A stretch of DNA of 64,000 bases, taken from the NCBI GenBank assembly GCA_013350335.1, contig CM023538.1, positions 55,906,769-55,970,768 of the forward strand, written 5' to 3'. The position numbers and the translations under genes were made by a program. Source of the DNA: Chimonanthus salicifolius (Eukaryota; Streptophyta; Magnoliopsida; Laurales; Calycanthaceae). Positions within the stretch are counted from its first letter, which is position 1; each line of letters opens with the position of its first letter. Below are positions 34,501-46,794 of this stretch, piece after piece. Under the pieces are notes generated by a model. That model saw only the letters and a list, made by a program, of their open reading frames with translations. It had not been told where the DNA came from and did no database searches.

Positions 34501-37500
34501 ATAATTGTAGATCTTCCTTGCTTTATGTTTTTTATAGACAATATGGTACTCGTTAGGGCACAAAATCATCAAAATATTAATATAGAATTATGGAGAAAAG
34601 CTTTTGAGATAAAAGGTTTGAGAATCTTTAGAACAAATAACTAATGTATGAATTGTAACTCTATCAGATCTAGTCGCGTGGAAGTAGTCAAGGTGTGCTA
34701 CATTGTGATTTTGATGCTTGGGTGCAACTCTATAAAAAATGGAGTGTTTGATTTGGATGCTATGAGTAGGATTATTACCATAATTGAGAAAGTAATGACA
34801 TGCTGGTAGAGTGTTGTGTATTTGATGAGTTTCGCTTTGTAACAGGGGCATGTCCACTAGACAGTAGCCAGACCAGACCTGTGATATGTGAAACAAAATA
34901 TTAGGTAATGAGGAAATGACAAATGGGTAAAGTATATGTGCCGGAGATGTGTTTATTAAGATGGATGTATGAAATATCTTGTTATTGTCTAAAAAAAGAT
35001 GGATGTATGGGTTAACAAGAAAAGTTAGAATTAGATGAGTACACGAGAGGATCCCTAAAGGTTGCCCCAATAGAAGAGAATATGAAACGCTCTCATTTAT
35101 GATGGTTTGAAATGTTGAAGAAAATGAGAAACTCCAGCATGAGAAGCCAAACGGTTAGGGAAACAAGAGAAGAAGGAAACAAGTTAGCATTTGAATTATA
35201 TAGTAGTATACTGTAGGCTGCAGAAAAGTGTCATTCCAAATGAATGTTCTACAAAATGAAGATGAGATAACGATAGTGCTTTCTGCTCCAACAAGATGCA
35301 GATTGGAGAGTGATATTCTTAAGTGTTAGTAGGATGCATAGTTTCAGATCAACCTGAGGAATGCCTGTATACGATAGCTAATCTAGGATTTTTCATTTGT
35401 AGTGGGATGAAAAAAAAGTGATAGACAACCACTCGTATTACCCTTGTCATGTAAGATTAACTTCAACTTGAGAGGCTGCAAAAAACACTAAATCCATTAG
35501 CATTTTTTTTTTTTTTTTGAAATTGTAACTGATATATTAATAAAAGGCACCAGAAGTGCAAAGAGAGAATCCATTAGCATTTTTTCTCCCCTTCTTGAAG
35601 GTAAGTAGTTTCTCTTCCACCTCTTTCGACACTTATATGGAGATCTATCATTTGACTGGCAAGGTCTATTTATGACAAGGGTGGACATGATGAAATGGTG
35701 ACTTTTGGAACCTAGAAAATAAAAGAATTCAATGGCACAGTGGTAAGTGCTCATTGTGCAACCATCAAAGTTGTGAGCTAGAGTCATCTTACCATTTCAA
35801 AATAAGAAAACTGCATCTTGTCATTCGATATTACACTAGAACATTTACATTGTAAAAGTTAGGTGACAATTGCACCATGTCTTTTTTTTTCGAATGATGA
35901 GTATGGTACCATGTTATTGCATGTTTTGAGTACAGGTAATATGTGGCTTGGTTTCAAAAAATTTAAAAAGGAAATCCCCAGCAGACTGGTAATTAGATTT
36001 ATGCATATCTATAATTATTTTGTCATATGATACTCATCTGTAGTTTTATAACATAAGTGCTGTATATTTTTCAATTAATATTGATGATCAGATTTTGGTC
36101 TCTCTCTTCCCTCCTTTATATCATGGAGAATGAACATATGAGGAGCTAATATTTTTTTGAGTAAGGGTAAAATATTTTTCAGTTTCAATGATCTTTTTAT
36201 TTATATCCCTGAGTAGACTGCTAATTAAATTTATGCATCTCCATGATGAATTTTTGCTATATTATATTTTTTGTATTTTCTATGACCAAGTTCTCTGCAT
36301 TTTTTCTAATTGATATTTATGATCTGATTTTGGTCTCTTTGTTCCCTTCCTATATGAGAAACCTTCGAGTGGGGTCGGAGTGAGTAGTATAAATTCAATT
36401 TGGACGGTCACTGATCAATCACTAAAAAATAAAAATAAAAAGAAAGAAAAAGGTGGGGACTAACCACAGCCTATTGATTCCTCGATGTTTCACTTATTTA
36501 CTATTTGTTTTTTCATTCTTATTTTGTCTTTTTTTTTTAAACCTTGCACTGATGACCTCATAAATTGAGTGGCTTGGCCATCTTTTTATAGCTTTGTAAT
36601 TTTTTTTAATATTCATTCCTTTTATGACCAGTTTTGGACATCGTGAGCTACACTACTCCTTTTTATTATTAGTTTGGTTTTTTCCTATCCCCTTAAACAC
36701 TTCATCCTCTAAGGTAAGTGTCATATGAATTAATTTTACTATGCTGAAGTTTAACTGGCCATTGATTACACCAGGTGACCATGCCTAGGGATGCTCTACA
36801 TTATGGAGGTGTAGAACACCGAGAACTACACAACGCTTATGGATACTATTTTCACATGGCCTCTTCGAATGGACTTCTAAAGAGAGGAGAAGGAAAGGAT
36901 AGGCCCTTTGTTTTGTCAAGAGCATTCTTTGCTGGAAGCCAAAGGTATGGAGCTGTCTGGACAGGGGATAATTCAGCAGATTGGGATCATCTTAGGTCAT
37001 CAGTGCCAATGATTTTGACTCTTGGTCTTACGGGCATGTCATTCTCTGGTTAGTAGGGTTCACAGTTTATTGAGATCATGTTATCCATTCTCCAATGTAT
37101 TTATTTGGATGTTTGCATTTTATACAGGTGCTGATGTTGGAGGATTTTTTGGCAACCCTGAGCCTGAATTGTTAGTTCGCTGGTACCAGCTTGGTGCTTA
37201 CTATCCTTTCTTTAGAGCTCATGCCCATCATGACACCAAGAGGAGAGAACCTTGGCTATTCGGGTAATATAAATTTATTTTAAGCATGTTAGCTGGAAAC
37301 TGTTTCTTCATAATGTTCATTTTAAATTCCCATGGTATGATAATTCTTAGGGCAAGGCGTGGGTCTTGGAACCTAAGGTGGAAGGTGCATGCTCACCCGC
37401 AATCCTAATTTTATTGGTTGCATCTATTTAGATACTTTAGAATATGTATATATTGATTAAATTGTGTCTTAACTATGTTAAAATTAACAAAATAGAATAG

Positions 37501-40500
37501 CTTTTGTCCAAAGCACCCACATATATGGGCAATAGGGCTTCAACACATATTAAGATGCATTATATATACATATATGTAGATTATATTTAGAGTTTTGACT
37601 AAATGTTGCTCGTTAATAATTGATGCTCGCATAGATGAATATGTAAATAAGATTATTATACAAAACTCTCTAAAATGGATTAAGGTGAGCGCGCTTTAGA
37701 GTTAGGCGATATGTACCTAGGCATAACAAAGGTGTGCCTTTGGATATACTAGTAAGTAGGATGCATTTGCTTCACACAAGTGACATTGGTAAAAAAATTA
37801 TAGTGAATAATTCTTTCATAAGTTGACTAATGTTTTACAAAATCTTCCATTTGGTAATGTGAAGAAATCTAACCCCAAGGGGTTGGTCTAGTGGTTGAGA
37901 CACAAGACTTCAAGATTGAGGTCTTGAGTTCAATTCCTGGTAACTCCAATGAAGGGCCACTCTCCATGGGATTTGTACAGAGTAGGGTCCCACTGCTTGA
38001 ACCCGGCATGTGCGTGTAGGGAGGCGTGCATGGACCGAAAGACTAGTCGAGTGAGACACCTGGACACCTGCGGTCATAAAAAAATATCATTTAAAGTCAC
38101 CAAATTTAATAAAAAAATCCATTTTTCTATTTTTATTCAAATTTTGTACGAATTTCTTTTTTTTTTTTTTTGTAGACCAAGGTTTTCTCTTAGAGCACCT
38201 GACTAATCCTTGGGGCATGTGCAAACCTCCCTATCTGTAACGCTCGCCTCTTTTCATCCAAATATCAGAGTCAATTTTTTTTTTTTTTAAAAAAGTGACA
38301 AAGGGCGCGGACGTCACGACGCGAGTTAAGTCCGAGCTTCTAAAGCCCGGCCCTTAACTGGCCAACCCTACGGGTGCGTGGAACGGAATCCACAGAGAAT
38401 AGTTCACCCGTAGAAGAAAGCTCACGGAAAGTTACATTAAATGCGGAAAGACATTACAGACTATCCTACCAATTTTTCTTTCTAGATAGCAGGGAAGATT
38501 TCATCATTTAATTACCAAATTGCCATAACATCATATGTCTACCACCAATTCTTGGTCCACACTCCACCTCACTTAGTGAGGTGGAGGTGGGTCCCAATTG
38601 GCCACATCACCTTGGCTTAATTCAAATTAACTTAGGTGATTTAAATTTAATTCAACCCATTCCAACTAATTGGATCATCATTGGGCCCATGGCCCAATTA
38701 CATTCACCCTTACCCATTTACCTTAGGGCTTACATCATCTTGATCCATTGGGTCATTGACCCTTTAAGTAAACTTAAATCCAATCCATAATCCATTGGGC
38801 CCTAGTTGGGCCTTTGTCCACATTTTGATCCATTTACTATCTATTCCATCCAATTTCCAAATTCCACCATAAAAAAATAAATAATAACACATATATATTA
38901 CTTTACAAATTCCGGGCCATTACACTATCCACACACATCGAGTAACAGTATGGGGAATGACTCTTTCGTGTTGAGAGTGACTTGAACCGAAGACCTCCCA
39001 CATCTCAGGCGGGTTCTTGACCGCCAAACCAACCCTCATGAGTTGAATTTCTTCTATTTTTAATTATAGTATTATAACATGGATCTTCTTTGGTCTTCAA
39101 AAAAACATTGGATCGTCTCCTTCTAACTCACCAAATACCCTCTCAAAATCTCTTTTTCTATTTTTAGCTGTTTTTTGGTCGATTTTGTTTTCTTTCTTTT
39201 GCATAACAATATGGAAGTAAATAACAACCATATTAATGAATGAATAGTCAAGATACAGTTCACAGTCGCTATAAACTGTCTCTTTACATATAGATAAAGT
39301 AAAGAGATTATTATCATTTAGCCAATTATTCTTATATTTCTCATCTATACATTGCATTTAGAAATTAGGGTTATTTAGTTTAGCTTGGTGTCACAACCAA
39401 AACTTCTGTTTGACCTATTTAAGTCATATCTCTTGGGTCTTTGGATATGTATCATGCAACGTAGATGAAATATCTCTTTTCCTTGCGTCACAAGTTTTAA
39501 TGTAAACTTCCTTGAATGCACCAATGGATTGTTTAATGAGTGATTTTTGGAGTAAGGAATTGTTGTGTATGCTTATAACTTAACTTTTCCTTGGATTTGG
39601 GTGTATTAGAGTAGTAGACTTATCTCAAATTGTGGACTGTTATGTTTGTTGCGTTAACTCTATTGCTAGGAGTGTAACTTCTCCATAAGATAGTCAGGTT
39701 GATATTTTATAGAGATAGATTTACATTCATAAAATACTCAATAGCATTTCAGATTTCATTCTTCCGTATATCCTTTGTTTAGTTGCCTTCATTTTTTCCC
39801 TTGGCCTCTGGCATTCAAGAACCTGAAGGCTTTATTGTGTACACACTATTTTCTATCCTATTTTCCTGTCATAGTAGGGAATTAGACCAAGAAACATTTA
39901 TGTTGTTGTTTCACTCACATATCACTTTTTTAATTGACGATATAGTTAGGAACTGTGACTTTTATGGTTGCAAATATGAGCACTTAGTAACTGTGCCATA
40001 AGCTCATGTCACATATATCACATATATGCATTTCTAAGCAATATTACTTCTCCACTAGATGATGATCCCTTTTTAGAAAATTATCTCTAGGAGTAGTGGT
40101 TAACATATTTTGCTCTTGTACTTTATGAATTCGATGGCTAATTATTGCACCCAACAACTCCTGCTTATAAACAATGTTGTGTCTAATTTTTCTCTAGGAT
40201 AAGAACTGTACTAGAAAGTGTTGAACAAGAAATAGGAAAAAGAAAGTAAACAATGATTTTGGGAGAAAAGGAAATTGTAGAATTATGTCGAGTGAATAGA
40301 AACTGTTTTTTCACTTGTATATGAGAAAGATCACAAAGAGATCAAATTTATAAACAAAAAATACAATAGAAAAGGAAAGTCAGCCCTAGAGCCTAAGATA
40401 ATTTGCCAGACCATAGCATTTCTACACCACATTTCTATATATTTAAAATATCCAAATTTGTACAATAGTCCTATAACACTCCCCCTCAAGCTTGTGCGAA

Positions 40501-43500
40501 AATACTAATCATGCCCAACTTGCTTAAAACAACATCAAGTTGAGAAAGAGAGATGACTGTCATTAGCATCTTTGCCAATTGATCTTTGGATTGCAAATAT
40601 GGAGTGACAATTTTCCCATAGGATACATGATGTCGAAGAAAGTGGCAAATAATCTCTATATGCTTTATGCGCTCATAGAAAACTGGATTGGAAGTGATAT
40701 TAATAGTAGCTTCATCGTCATAAAACATAATAAGAGCCTTTGAGGAAGGAAAGCAAATTCAGTAAGAAACTATTTGAATGGTAGTAATTCACATCCATGA
40801 CCTTGTATTCTGCTGTTGTACTAGAACGAGCAATGACATTTTTTTTTTTGCTTCACCAAGAGACCAAATGAGACCCTAAAAGGATACAATAGCCCGTAGT
40901 AGACCAAGACCGATGATCATTAGGAGATCTGGCCCAATTAGCATCATAATACCCATGGATATTAAGTTTAAATTGATTCTTAGAGAAAGGTCCAAGATTA
41001 GGATGAGCCTTGAGACAACGTAAAATGAGAAAAACCGCTTGGAGATGAATATTTGGAGGAGCTTGTGTAAATTGACTAGCCACAATAACAACATAGGACA
41101 AATCAGGTCAAGTAATGGTAAGAAAAATGAGCTTGCCTACGGCTTCTAATAAAAATGAGGATCAGATAGGTTTCCCATCAGGGTCTAAAATTTTTGAATT
41201 AACATCAATTGGTTGTCTCTGCTTGTTTGTATCCCGAATATCCAACATCATGAAGAAGATACGAGGCATATTTGTGTTGAGAAAGATGCAGTCTGTTAGA
41301 GGATCAAACAACTTGAATTCCCAAAAGCAAGCCAAGATTTTTTATATTGAAAGTTTGCTGTAGATAGGCTCTCAAGGCAGTGATAGAGGATTCTTTATTC
41401 CCTATTAAGACTATATCGTTCATATAAACCACAAGAAGTATGGCATCTCTAGTGCAATGTACAAAAACTGAATGGTCAAATTGGCAATGTGTAAAACCAT
41501 AATTTAACTAAGTAGTGTTGAATTTATCAGACAATGCATGTGGAGTCTGTTTAAGACCATATGGGGATTTTTTGAACCGGCATACCATCCCCTGCTTCCC
41601 TTGTTGAATAATCTGGGAGGTCGTAGCATGTAAACTTTTTTCAAATCACTGTGAAATGCATTCTTAACGTCTAGCTGATGAAGTATCCACTTTTTGGTAG
41701 TAATCCGCTGATGACAGTGGTGAAAAGTATTAAAGCCCTTAGATTTATGTTTTATTAAATAAACCCAAGTTATACAAGAATAATCATTTATAGACATAGC
41801 ACAATAATGAATTCTTGTCGGAGAAACAACTAGTGGTATCCAAACATTAGAGTGTATTAAGGAAAGAAAGGTGGAAGAAGTTTTATTAGAAGAAGAAGAA
41901 AAAGTGGTTGATGTTGTTTGCCGTATTGGCAACTTTCACGAACAAAATTATTAACTTTCGAAGAAGGATTCAAATGCTTCAACAATGTATTTGAAGGATG
42001 ACCAAACCTACTATGCTAAAGTCAGATGTCTTGATGTTGAACAAGAAATGGGAAAAGTTATTTTGGGAGAAAAGGAAAATGCAGAATAATGTTGAGTGAA
42101 TAAAAATGTTTTTTCACTTGTATATCAAAAAGATTACATAGAGATCAAATTTAAAGACAGAAAATACAACCGAAAAAGAAAGTTAACCCTAGAGCCTAAG
42201 ATGAACAGCAGGACTATATGTATTTGTACCCACATATTCAAAATATGCAAATTTGTACAGTTATCCTACAACAGAAAGGAAGTGGTAGGATCTGCTTTTG
42301 ATATTTCAAAATTTATACTCTGAAAGCTCTTTTGTTTCTGATAAAGTTTTTGTAACATTTTAAAAAAGGTTTTGCTAACATTTGACCTATATAAAAGTTT
42401 GGTTTGCCCATGTCAAAAAAAGGAAAAAGAAAAGGAATAAATAGTTGGCCACCTTCTCTTTCCAGTACTTGGGATGAAAAGTACAACAATGAAAAGAAAG
42501 GACTTAATAGGGACACTGGTGTTTTTTATAACAAAGACATTATGTACCTTTTTACCACTTAGGTGAAGACAAGTGGACAAAAGGGCAAGCCTGGTGTCTC
42601 TTGTTATAAAAACACCAGTGTCCCTATCAATTCTTTGAAAAGAATTGAATTCCTTTAGGAATAAAAAGTCTCTTCACACTTCTTTGATCATTTTTACCAA
42701 GACTTCTATTTCTTTCATAGGGTTTCTGTCCATGTGGCAGCATATCCAAGATCCAAACATTTATTGTGTAAATCTTGTCCAAGATCATAGAATTGGACAA
42801 TGTCAAGTTCTTAACATTTGGTTGGAGGATTTCTTGGGAAAAGGGACTGATGGTTTAAGCAGAAAATGCTTAACCAAAGTTTTCATTGATTGCTTCTTTT
42901 TAATGAAAGAAAATCCTTCTGAGAAGATTTTTTTTTGGGGGGGGGGGGGGGGGGGGGGTGTGGGGTTCTTTTTTTTTTTTTTTCTTTAGTAGAAAATCCT
43001 CTAGATCGAAAGTTGGATTGTGAATTTCACACGATTTTTGGGTTGTGATCCATCCTAGTGAGTTCGGATGAAACAAACAATTTGCATTCCTCTCTCTCAA
43101 AATAATCAATTAAAAAAATGGAAAAAATGAAAAGAAGGATATCCTTGTGCACTTGTGCTGTATAAACTTGAATAGAATCAATAATGTGTTGAGAAAATGC
43201 TGTGCCTTGAGCACTTTTGTCTATTTTCACCAACATGATATCCAAGTAGCACTTGTGCGGCAGTGTTAACAGATTCACTGATGTGCTGAATAAAGAAATA
43301 TCCATTAACAGAACAGCATGTATAACCATCGCCTTGATGCTTAATGTCAAAAGACTCAAAACTTATACCTCAACTAATGATCCTGGCAGAAAGATTTGGG
43401 ACCAATCAAGGAAAAAAGATTTAGCCTATGGAAGTGGTCAGCAAAGTAGCTTGTAGATGGGAATTTTTATGAAATCTCCAAAATGGTAGAAAGTGTCTGA

Positions 43501-46500
43501 TTCAGTAAACCTCTAGGATTCTTGAATTTGGCTTACTGTTTGAGTAAATTAGATAGTTATTTCTGAAATGTCGGTCTATGATTTCTTAGATGTCATGCAG
43601 TGATGCAGTTTTTTTGGATAACATGGGTATCCCCACTCCACATTGGAGGTGAGACTAATCCCATGGATACATGAAACCACCCGAAAGTCTCATGTATCAG
43701 GTAAGTCCGGGAGGAGTTGAGCCCAGTTATAGCAGTTTTATCATGATATTTGGTAGAGTTGCATTGGCTGGTTGAGTTTCATCCTCTCCAACCCCCTTTC
43801 CTTTCTCTTTTTGTGGGCTGAAACCATGTACATTCCCTCTTTGGCTCTTTATTATAAATAAAATCTCTTTTGCTCTCTCTCTCAGAAAGTAATTTATTTA
43901 AAAAAATAAAATAACGTGTAAAATAACACCAGTAAAACAATGTAGAAAAAACGATATTAAGATGACACTAGAAGACCCATAAAAGATCTGACATGAAAAT
44001 ATGACTGACATGGGGGGATTGCTTGTTTAAAAGAATCTGTGCAACATTTAGCAGTGCTAGTCTGATGCTATTTCTCAATGCCTTGATGTAGAGAGAGGAA
44101 GACCTGCACTTATGAGGGAGGCCATTCGCAACCGATATACATTGCTTCCATATTTTTATACGCTGTTTAGAGAGGCTCATGCTAGTGGTATCCCAGTTAT
44201 GCGTCCTCTGTGGATGGAGTTCCCTACTGACAAAGCAACATTTGACAATGATGAAGCTTTCATGATAGGAAGCAGTATATTAGTACAGGGGATCTACAAT
44301 GAGGTATTCTTGCCCCCCTTTTTACATATTCCGTCCTAGAACACATGTCTGCCTTTATGTTTTTTGGATGTTTATATTAAAAAAAAATCACTATCAATAT
44401 GAATATTTTGGGAGGATATCCTACCCTTTCTGTTGTGCATTTTGTGCTGTACAGAGTTTAGCAGTCACAATGGTGGGATACTATATTTTTATGGCTTTTC
44501 TGCTTCCAATCACTATTGGCAACTGAAGCTGATAATGATTGACAGTGGGAGGTTGAAACTGGCTTCCTAGTATCCTAGCTATTCTCTGATTTCAATGCCA
44601 TCCCAGATGCATACCAAGACAGATCCATTCTTGCTGCCAAGTTATTTAAACACTTGAGCTTTGTCTTTCATTGATCATAATCTTTATGTTTTTACAAATC
44701 AATAGTTGCAAAATCTTGTCTTCTATGTTGAACGCTACAGGGTGTGAAATCTACGACTGTTTACTTACCCGGGGAGCAGTCTTGGTATGATCTAAGAAAT
44801 GGAGTTGCATACCATGGAGGTGTGTCACATAAATTAGCAGTTACAGAAGAAAGTATACCAGCTTTCCAGAAGGCAGGTACCATAGTTCCAAGAAAAGACA
44901 GATTCCGACGAAGTTCCACACAAATGTTGAATGATCCGTACACAATGGTATGTTCTTGGATCTATTGGCTCCTACCATTTAGACCAAACCTTTCTCTTTG
45001 CAGACAACTGCACATGAAATGTCCATTATCTTAAATTGAAAGTAGTATGTCAACTGATGAAGAGTTGTACATACAATTTTCTGTCACAGCAATAACAGAA
45101 GTTTGATTACGGTTCAAGTTTTTTTTTTTTTTTAATGAAAGATTGAAGATTAAATTGAATTTACAAACAAGGGCAGACCACTAAGACTGCTTGGATGAGG
45201 GAAAGACAGGTGGAGATCCTCATCTTCCTGTCTACCCTTATTTACTTTGAAGAGAGTTGGTCCCACTTAAATTAAAAAGTTGTTCACTTTCATCAGAACT
45301 TGGCATTCTCCACCTTTCTCAGGTAATTGCCATCTTCTCCTACTTGATTTGTATGTGGAGAACTTAGGATGCAATTGTGACTGGTCATATGAGTAGCACC
45401 TGGTTATAATTGTTATTATTATTTTTTGTTTTTTGGACTCTGATTAAAAACTAAACAGTGGGATTGGAAAAGTCCATTTAATGAACTATAAGTGAATCAA
45501 ATTTTAGCCCAAAATTCAAATTTCAGCCATTTGAGCTTAGTGGTCAAAATCATTAGGCGCCTTGTCTAGTAATTTTGACCACTAAGATCAAGTGCCTCAT
45601 ATTTGAGTTTTGGGCTGAAATTTGGTCTACATGTAGCTCATCAAGTGACCTTTCGATCTCATTGAGTGGTTTTGTCGGAATTCACATATTTTTTAAGGGA
45701 AGAAGATTTGGTGCAAATCATGTGACCGTACGATTATTTTTTACTGGGTTAATTCTCTACCTACCAGACATTTAAACAGGTGACTTAAAAATATATGAGA
45801 ACTTTAAATGGAGAAGTTTCAAGAGAGAACTTTAATGGGGGAGGTTTGCTTGAGTTCTCTTACTCCAGGAGAGTTTCCTATTTAAAAGTTCTTATCCAAA
45901 CCTTTATCCAAACACAGTTTTAAATCAATTGATATGCTTTAGTGGACATGAAAACTCTCTAGTGCATGTAAATGGTTCATACGGAAGCACCCTCCCTCAA
46001 TGCCTCACTGATTCTTCAGTTGGAACATGAGGGAAACGTGCATTACTATCTCTTTATGAGGCCTCTGCTTTCATGTAAGAGATACAAGAATTGCCATGAC
46101 TCCTTACCTTTCTACCATCTATGGAATTACCTCTCTCACAGCATCTCTTAACCACAAAATCGATTTTTGTGGTTTCCATTCACTCTTTGATTCCACTTAT
46201 AGCGAAACAAAGTAGACCTTTTTTGAAAAGAACCCATTTAGTTACATTAAAAGCATACTTTATATTCGAGTTTGGACATCGTTGTGCCTTTAAATTAGAT
46301 CTCAGTTGAAGCTGCTGGTTATTTGGTACGTACTTATTCAGTGACTCATTAGCTGCCATGAAAATGCACCATCTGACAACTGCTTGACTGAGTCATGATG
46401 TCTTGTACTTATTGCTTATGCTCAGGTGATCGCACTTAATAGTTCCCTAGCAGCTGAAGGTGAGCTCTATATTGATGATGGCAAAAGCTATGACTTTGAG

Positions 46501-46794
46501 AAAGGGGCATTCATTCATCGTAGATTTTTGTTTTCTGATGGAAAGCTAGTATCGGTAAACATGGCTCCAACTGATTCTGGCAAGCAGCTCTTTTCATCTG
46601 ATTGTGTTATTGAGAGAGTAATATTATTGGGGCTCCCATCTGGGGCGAAGGGTGCCTTGATAGAACCCAGTAATCGCAGGACTGACATTGAGCCTGGGCC
46701 TCTGATGCTACGAGGGGGACTTAGCTCTGCTGCACGCATTATCCGGAAGCCCAATGTCCACATTGCAGATGATTGGACCATAAAGATTTTGTAG
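31567..46794 (+). CDS. PSL5/RSW3-like: ER glucosidase II, catalytic alpha subunit (GH31)
   Basis: Six exons: first to 33197, then 36775-37048, 37128-37263, about 44096-44303, 44741-44947 and 46426-46794 (TAG). From Trp at 31659 there are 910 codons, matching Arabidopsis PSL5/RSW3 along its length. The enzyme trims the two inner alpha-1,3-glucoses from N-glycans in the ER lumen and drives the calnexin cycle, working with a beta subunit. WNDMNEP carries the nucleophile Asp (33162-33164) and TGDN the acid/base Asp (36967-36969). The mature N-terminus [15 protein letters not shown] follows a strongly hydrophobic signal-peptide frame (31584-31658). That frame has no ATG: TAA lies at 31581, and the ATG at 31567 is in another frame and stops at 31648. 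At the exon 3/4 join the canonical TGTAG acceptor (exon at 44092) gives GERKT but loses frame; the acceptor at 44096 keeps frame, giving FGGRPALM. Apart from these two points the gene looks intact. Confidence 0.9.
34318..34490 (+). repeat. 3' end of an RTE-type LINE in glucosidase intron 1
   Basis: The segment ends AGTAGAACTCAC, then AACGGGATTAGGCTT and a (GATG/ATG)n microsatellite. This arrangement is typical of plant RTE LINEs, which end in GGGATTAAGGCTT plus a short tandem repeat. The coding part is too decayed to translate. Confidence 0.6.
34985..35125 (+). pseudogene. RTE-type LINE reverse transcriptase C-terminal fragment
   Basis: Translated pieces RWMYG, RKVRIR and GCPNRRE align with the conserved end of plant RTE ORF2 proteins (RWMCGxTRxDKIRN and following). 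Stops and frame changes interrupt it. It lies in intron 1 of the glucosidase gene. Confidence 0.5.
35491..35585 (-). mobile_element. Tiny 5'-truncated L1 insertion with long TSD
   Basis: The 18-base word AATCCATTAGCATTTTTT occurs at 35491-35508 and 35568-35585. Between them a T-run (A-tail on the minus strand) precedes about 50 bases whose minus strand reads CTTTGCACTTCTGGTGCC, the usual 3' UTR end of plant L1 elements. It was therefore inserted by LINE machinery into intron 1. Confidence 0.8.
37872..38090 (+). repeat. Au-like tRNA-derived SINE in glucosidase intron 3
   Basis: GGTTGGTCTAGTGGTTGAGA (box A region) is followed 27 bases later by GAGTTCAATTCC (box B). The body ends in an A-rich run. 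This is the plant Au-type SINE layout. The head is not a functional tRNA because the acceptor stem does not pair. Confidence 0.75.
38159..39044 (-). repeat. Au-like SINE split by a solo LTR
   Basis: The two halves (38159-38235 and 38930-39044) join into one minus-strand SINE. Its head is GGGTTGGTTTGGCGGTCAAG with box B GGTTCAAGTC; its tail contains CCCCAAGGATTAGTCAGGTG and an A-run. GAATTTCTT flanks the whole at 38150-38158 and 39045-39053, the SINE's own target-site duplication. The 689-bp LTR was inserted later. Confidence 0.85.
38236..38924. mobile_element. Solo LTR (689 bp) with 5-bp TSD
   Basis: Begins TGTAACGCTC and ends GGCCATTACA, so TGTAA...TTACA termini. CTATC is present at 38231-38235 and 38925-38929. 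The interior of the retrotransposon is gone, as expected after recombination between its two LTRs. The family is not identified. Confidence 0.85.
40219..40478 (-). repeat. 3' LTR of the Ty1/copia element
   Basis: A 260-bp LTR, TGTT...AACA on either strand, aligning with 42035-42273 with small indels. It is bordered on the inside by the polypurine tract. Confidence 0.85.
40479..40493 (-). promoter_or_regulatory. Polypurine tract of the Ty1/copia element
   Basis: The minus strand reads AAGCTTGAGGGGGAG immediately before the 3' LTR, the classic copia plus-strand priming site. It sets the orientation independently of the protein fragments. Confidence 0.85.
42035..42273 (-). repeat. 5' LTR of the Ty1/copia element
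   Basis: A 239-bp LTR. It abuts integrase-region sequence with no primer site between, so the internal deletion removed everything from the LTR edge into the integrase gene. Confidence 0.8.
42508..42627. repeat. MITE-like hairpin, 120 bp
   Basis: ATAGGGACACTGGTGTTTT and its complement AAAACACCAGTGTCCCTAT form terminal inverted repeats of about 27 bp around a non-coding core. A diverged relative appears at about 47977-48112. It lies in glucosidase intron 3. Confidence 0.6.
42929..42984. repeat. T8-G22-T15 homopolymer tract
   Basis: An uninterrupted run of about 22 G (42937-42958) lies between T runs, in glucosidase intron 3. It could fold as a G-quadruplex on one strand. Such tracts are also prone to sequencing and assembly length error. 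Confidence 0.8.
45479..45650. repeat. MITE-like imperfect palindrome in glucosidase intron 5
   Basis: AGCTTAGTGGTCAAAAT and ATTTTGACCACTAAGAT are inverted around a short centre. Outer arms (AATTTTAGCCC with GGGCTGAAATT) extend the pairing to about 160 bases. A related copy lies at 51399-51600. Confidence 0.6.

Larger units (their letters stand above)
40219..42273 (-). mobile_element. Internally deleted Ty1/copia element in glucosidase intron 3
   Basis: The LTRs (42035-42273 and 40219-40478, about 240-260 bp) are flanked by GAAAG at 40214-40218 and 42274-42278, a perfect 5-bp target-site duplication. In minus-strand order the interior holds a GAG-pre-integrase remnant (HSRFGHPSN near 41990), part of the reverse transcriptase (QLDVKNAF near 41680), the RT/RNase H region ([18 protein letters not shown] at 40853-41100) and the RNase H end (RIKHIEI, SKDQLA at 40486-40728). 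The interior is only 1.56 kb, against about 4 kb in a full element. gag, protease, most of integrase and the primer site are missing, and the remainder is frameshifted. It is antisense to the host gene. Confidence 0.9.

Noticed and set aside
37872..38090. tRNA gene candidate
   Set aside because: Boxes A and B are present, but the acceptor and anticodon stems do not pair, and a SINE body with an A tail follows. The same holds for 422-605, 3368-3521 and 47358-47535.
40486..41932. Antisense host genes in glucosidase intron 3
   Set aside because: The frames are fragments of copia reverse transcriptase and RNase H bounded by LTRs and a 5-bp target duplication.
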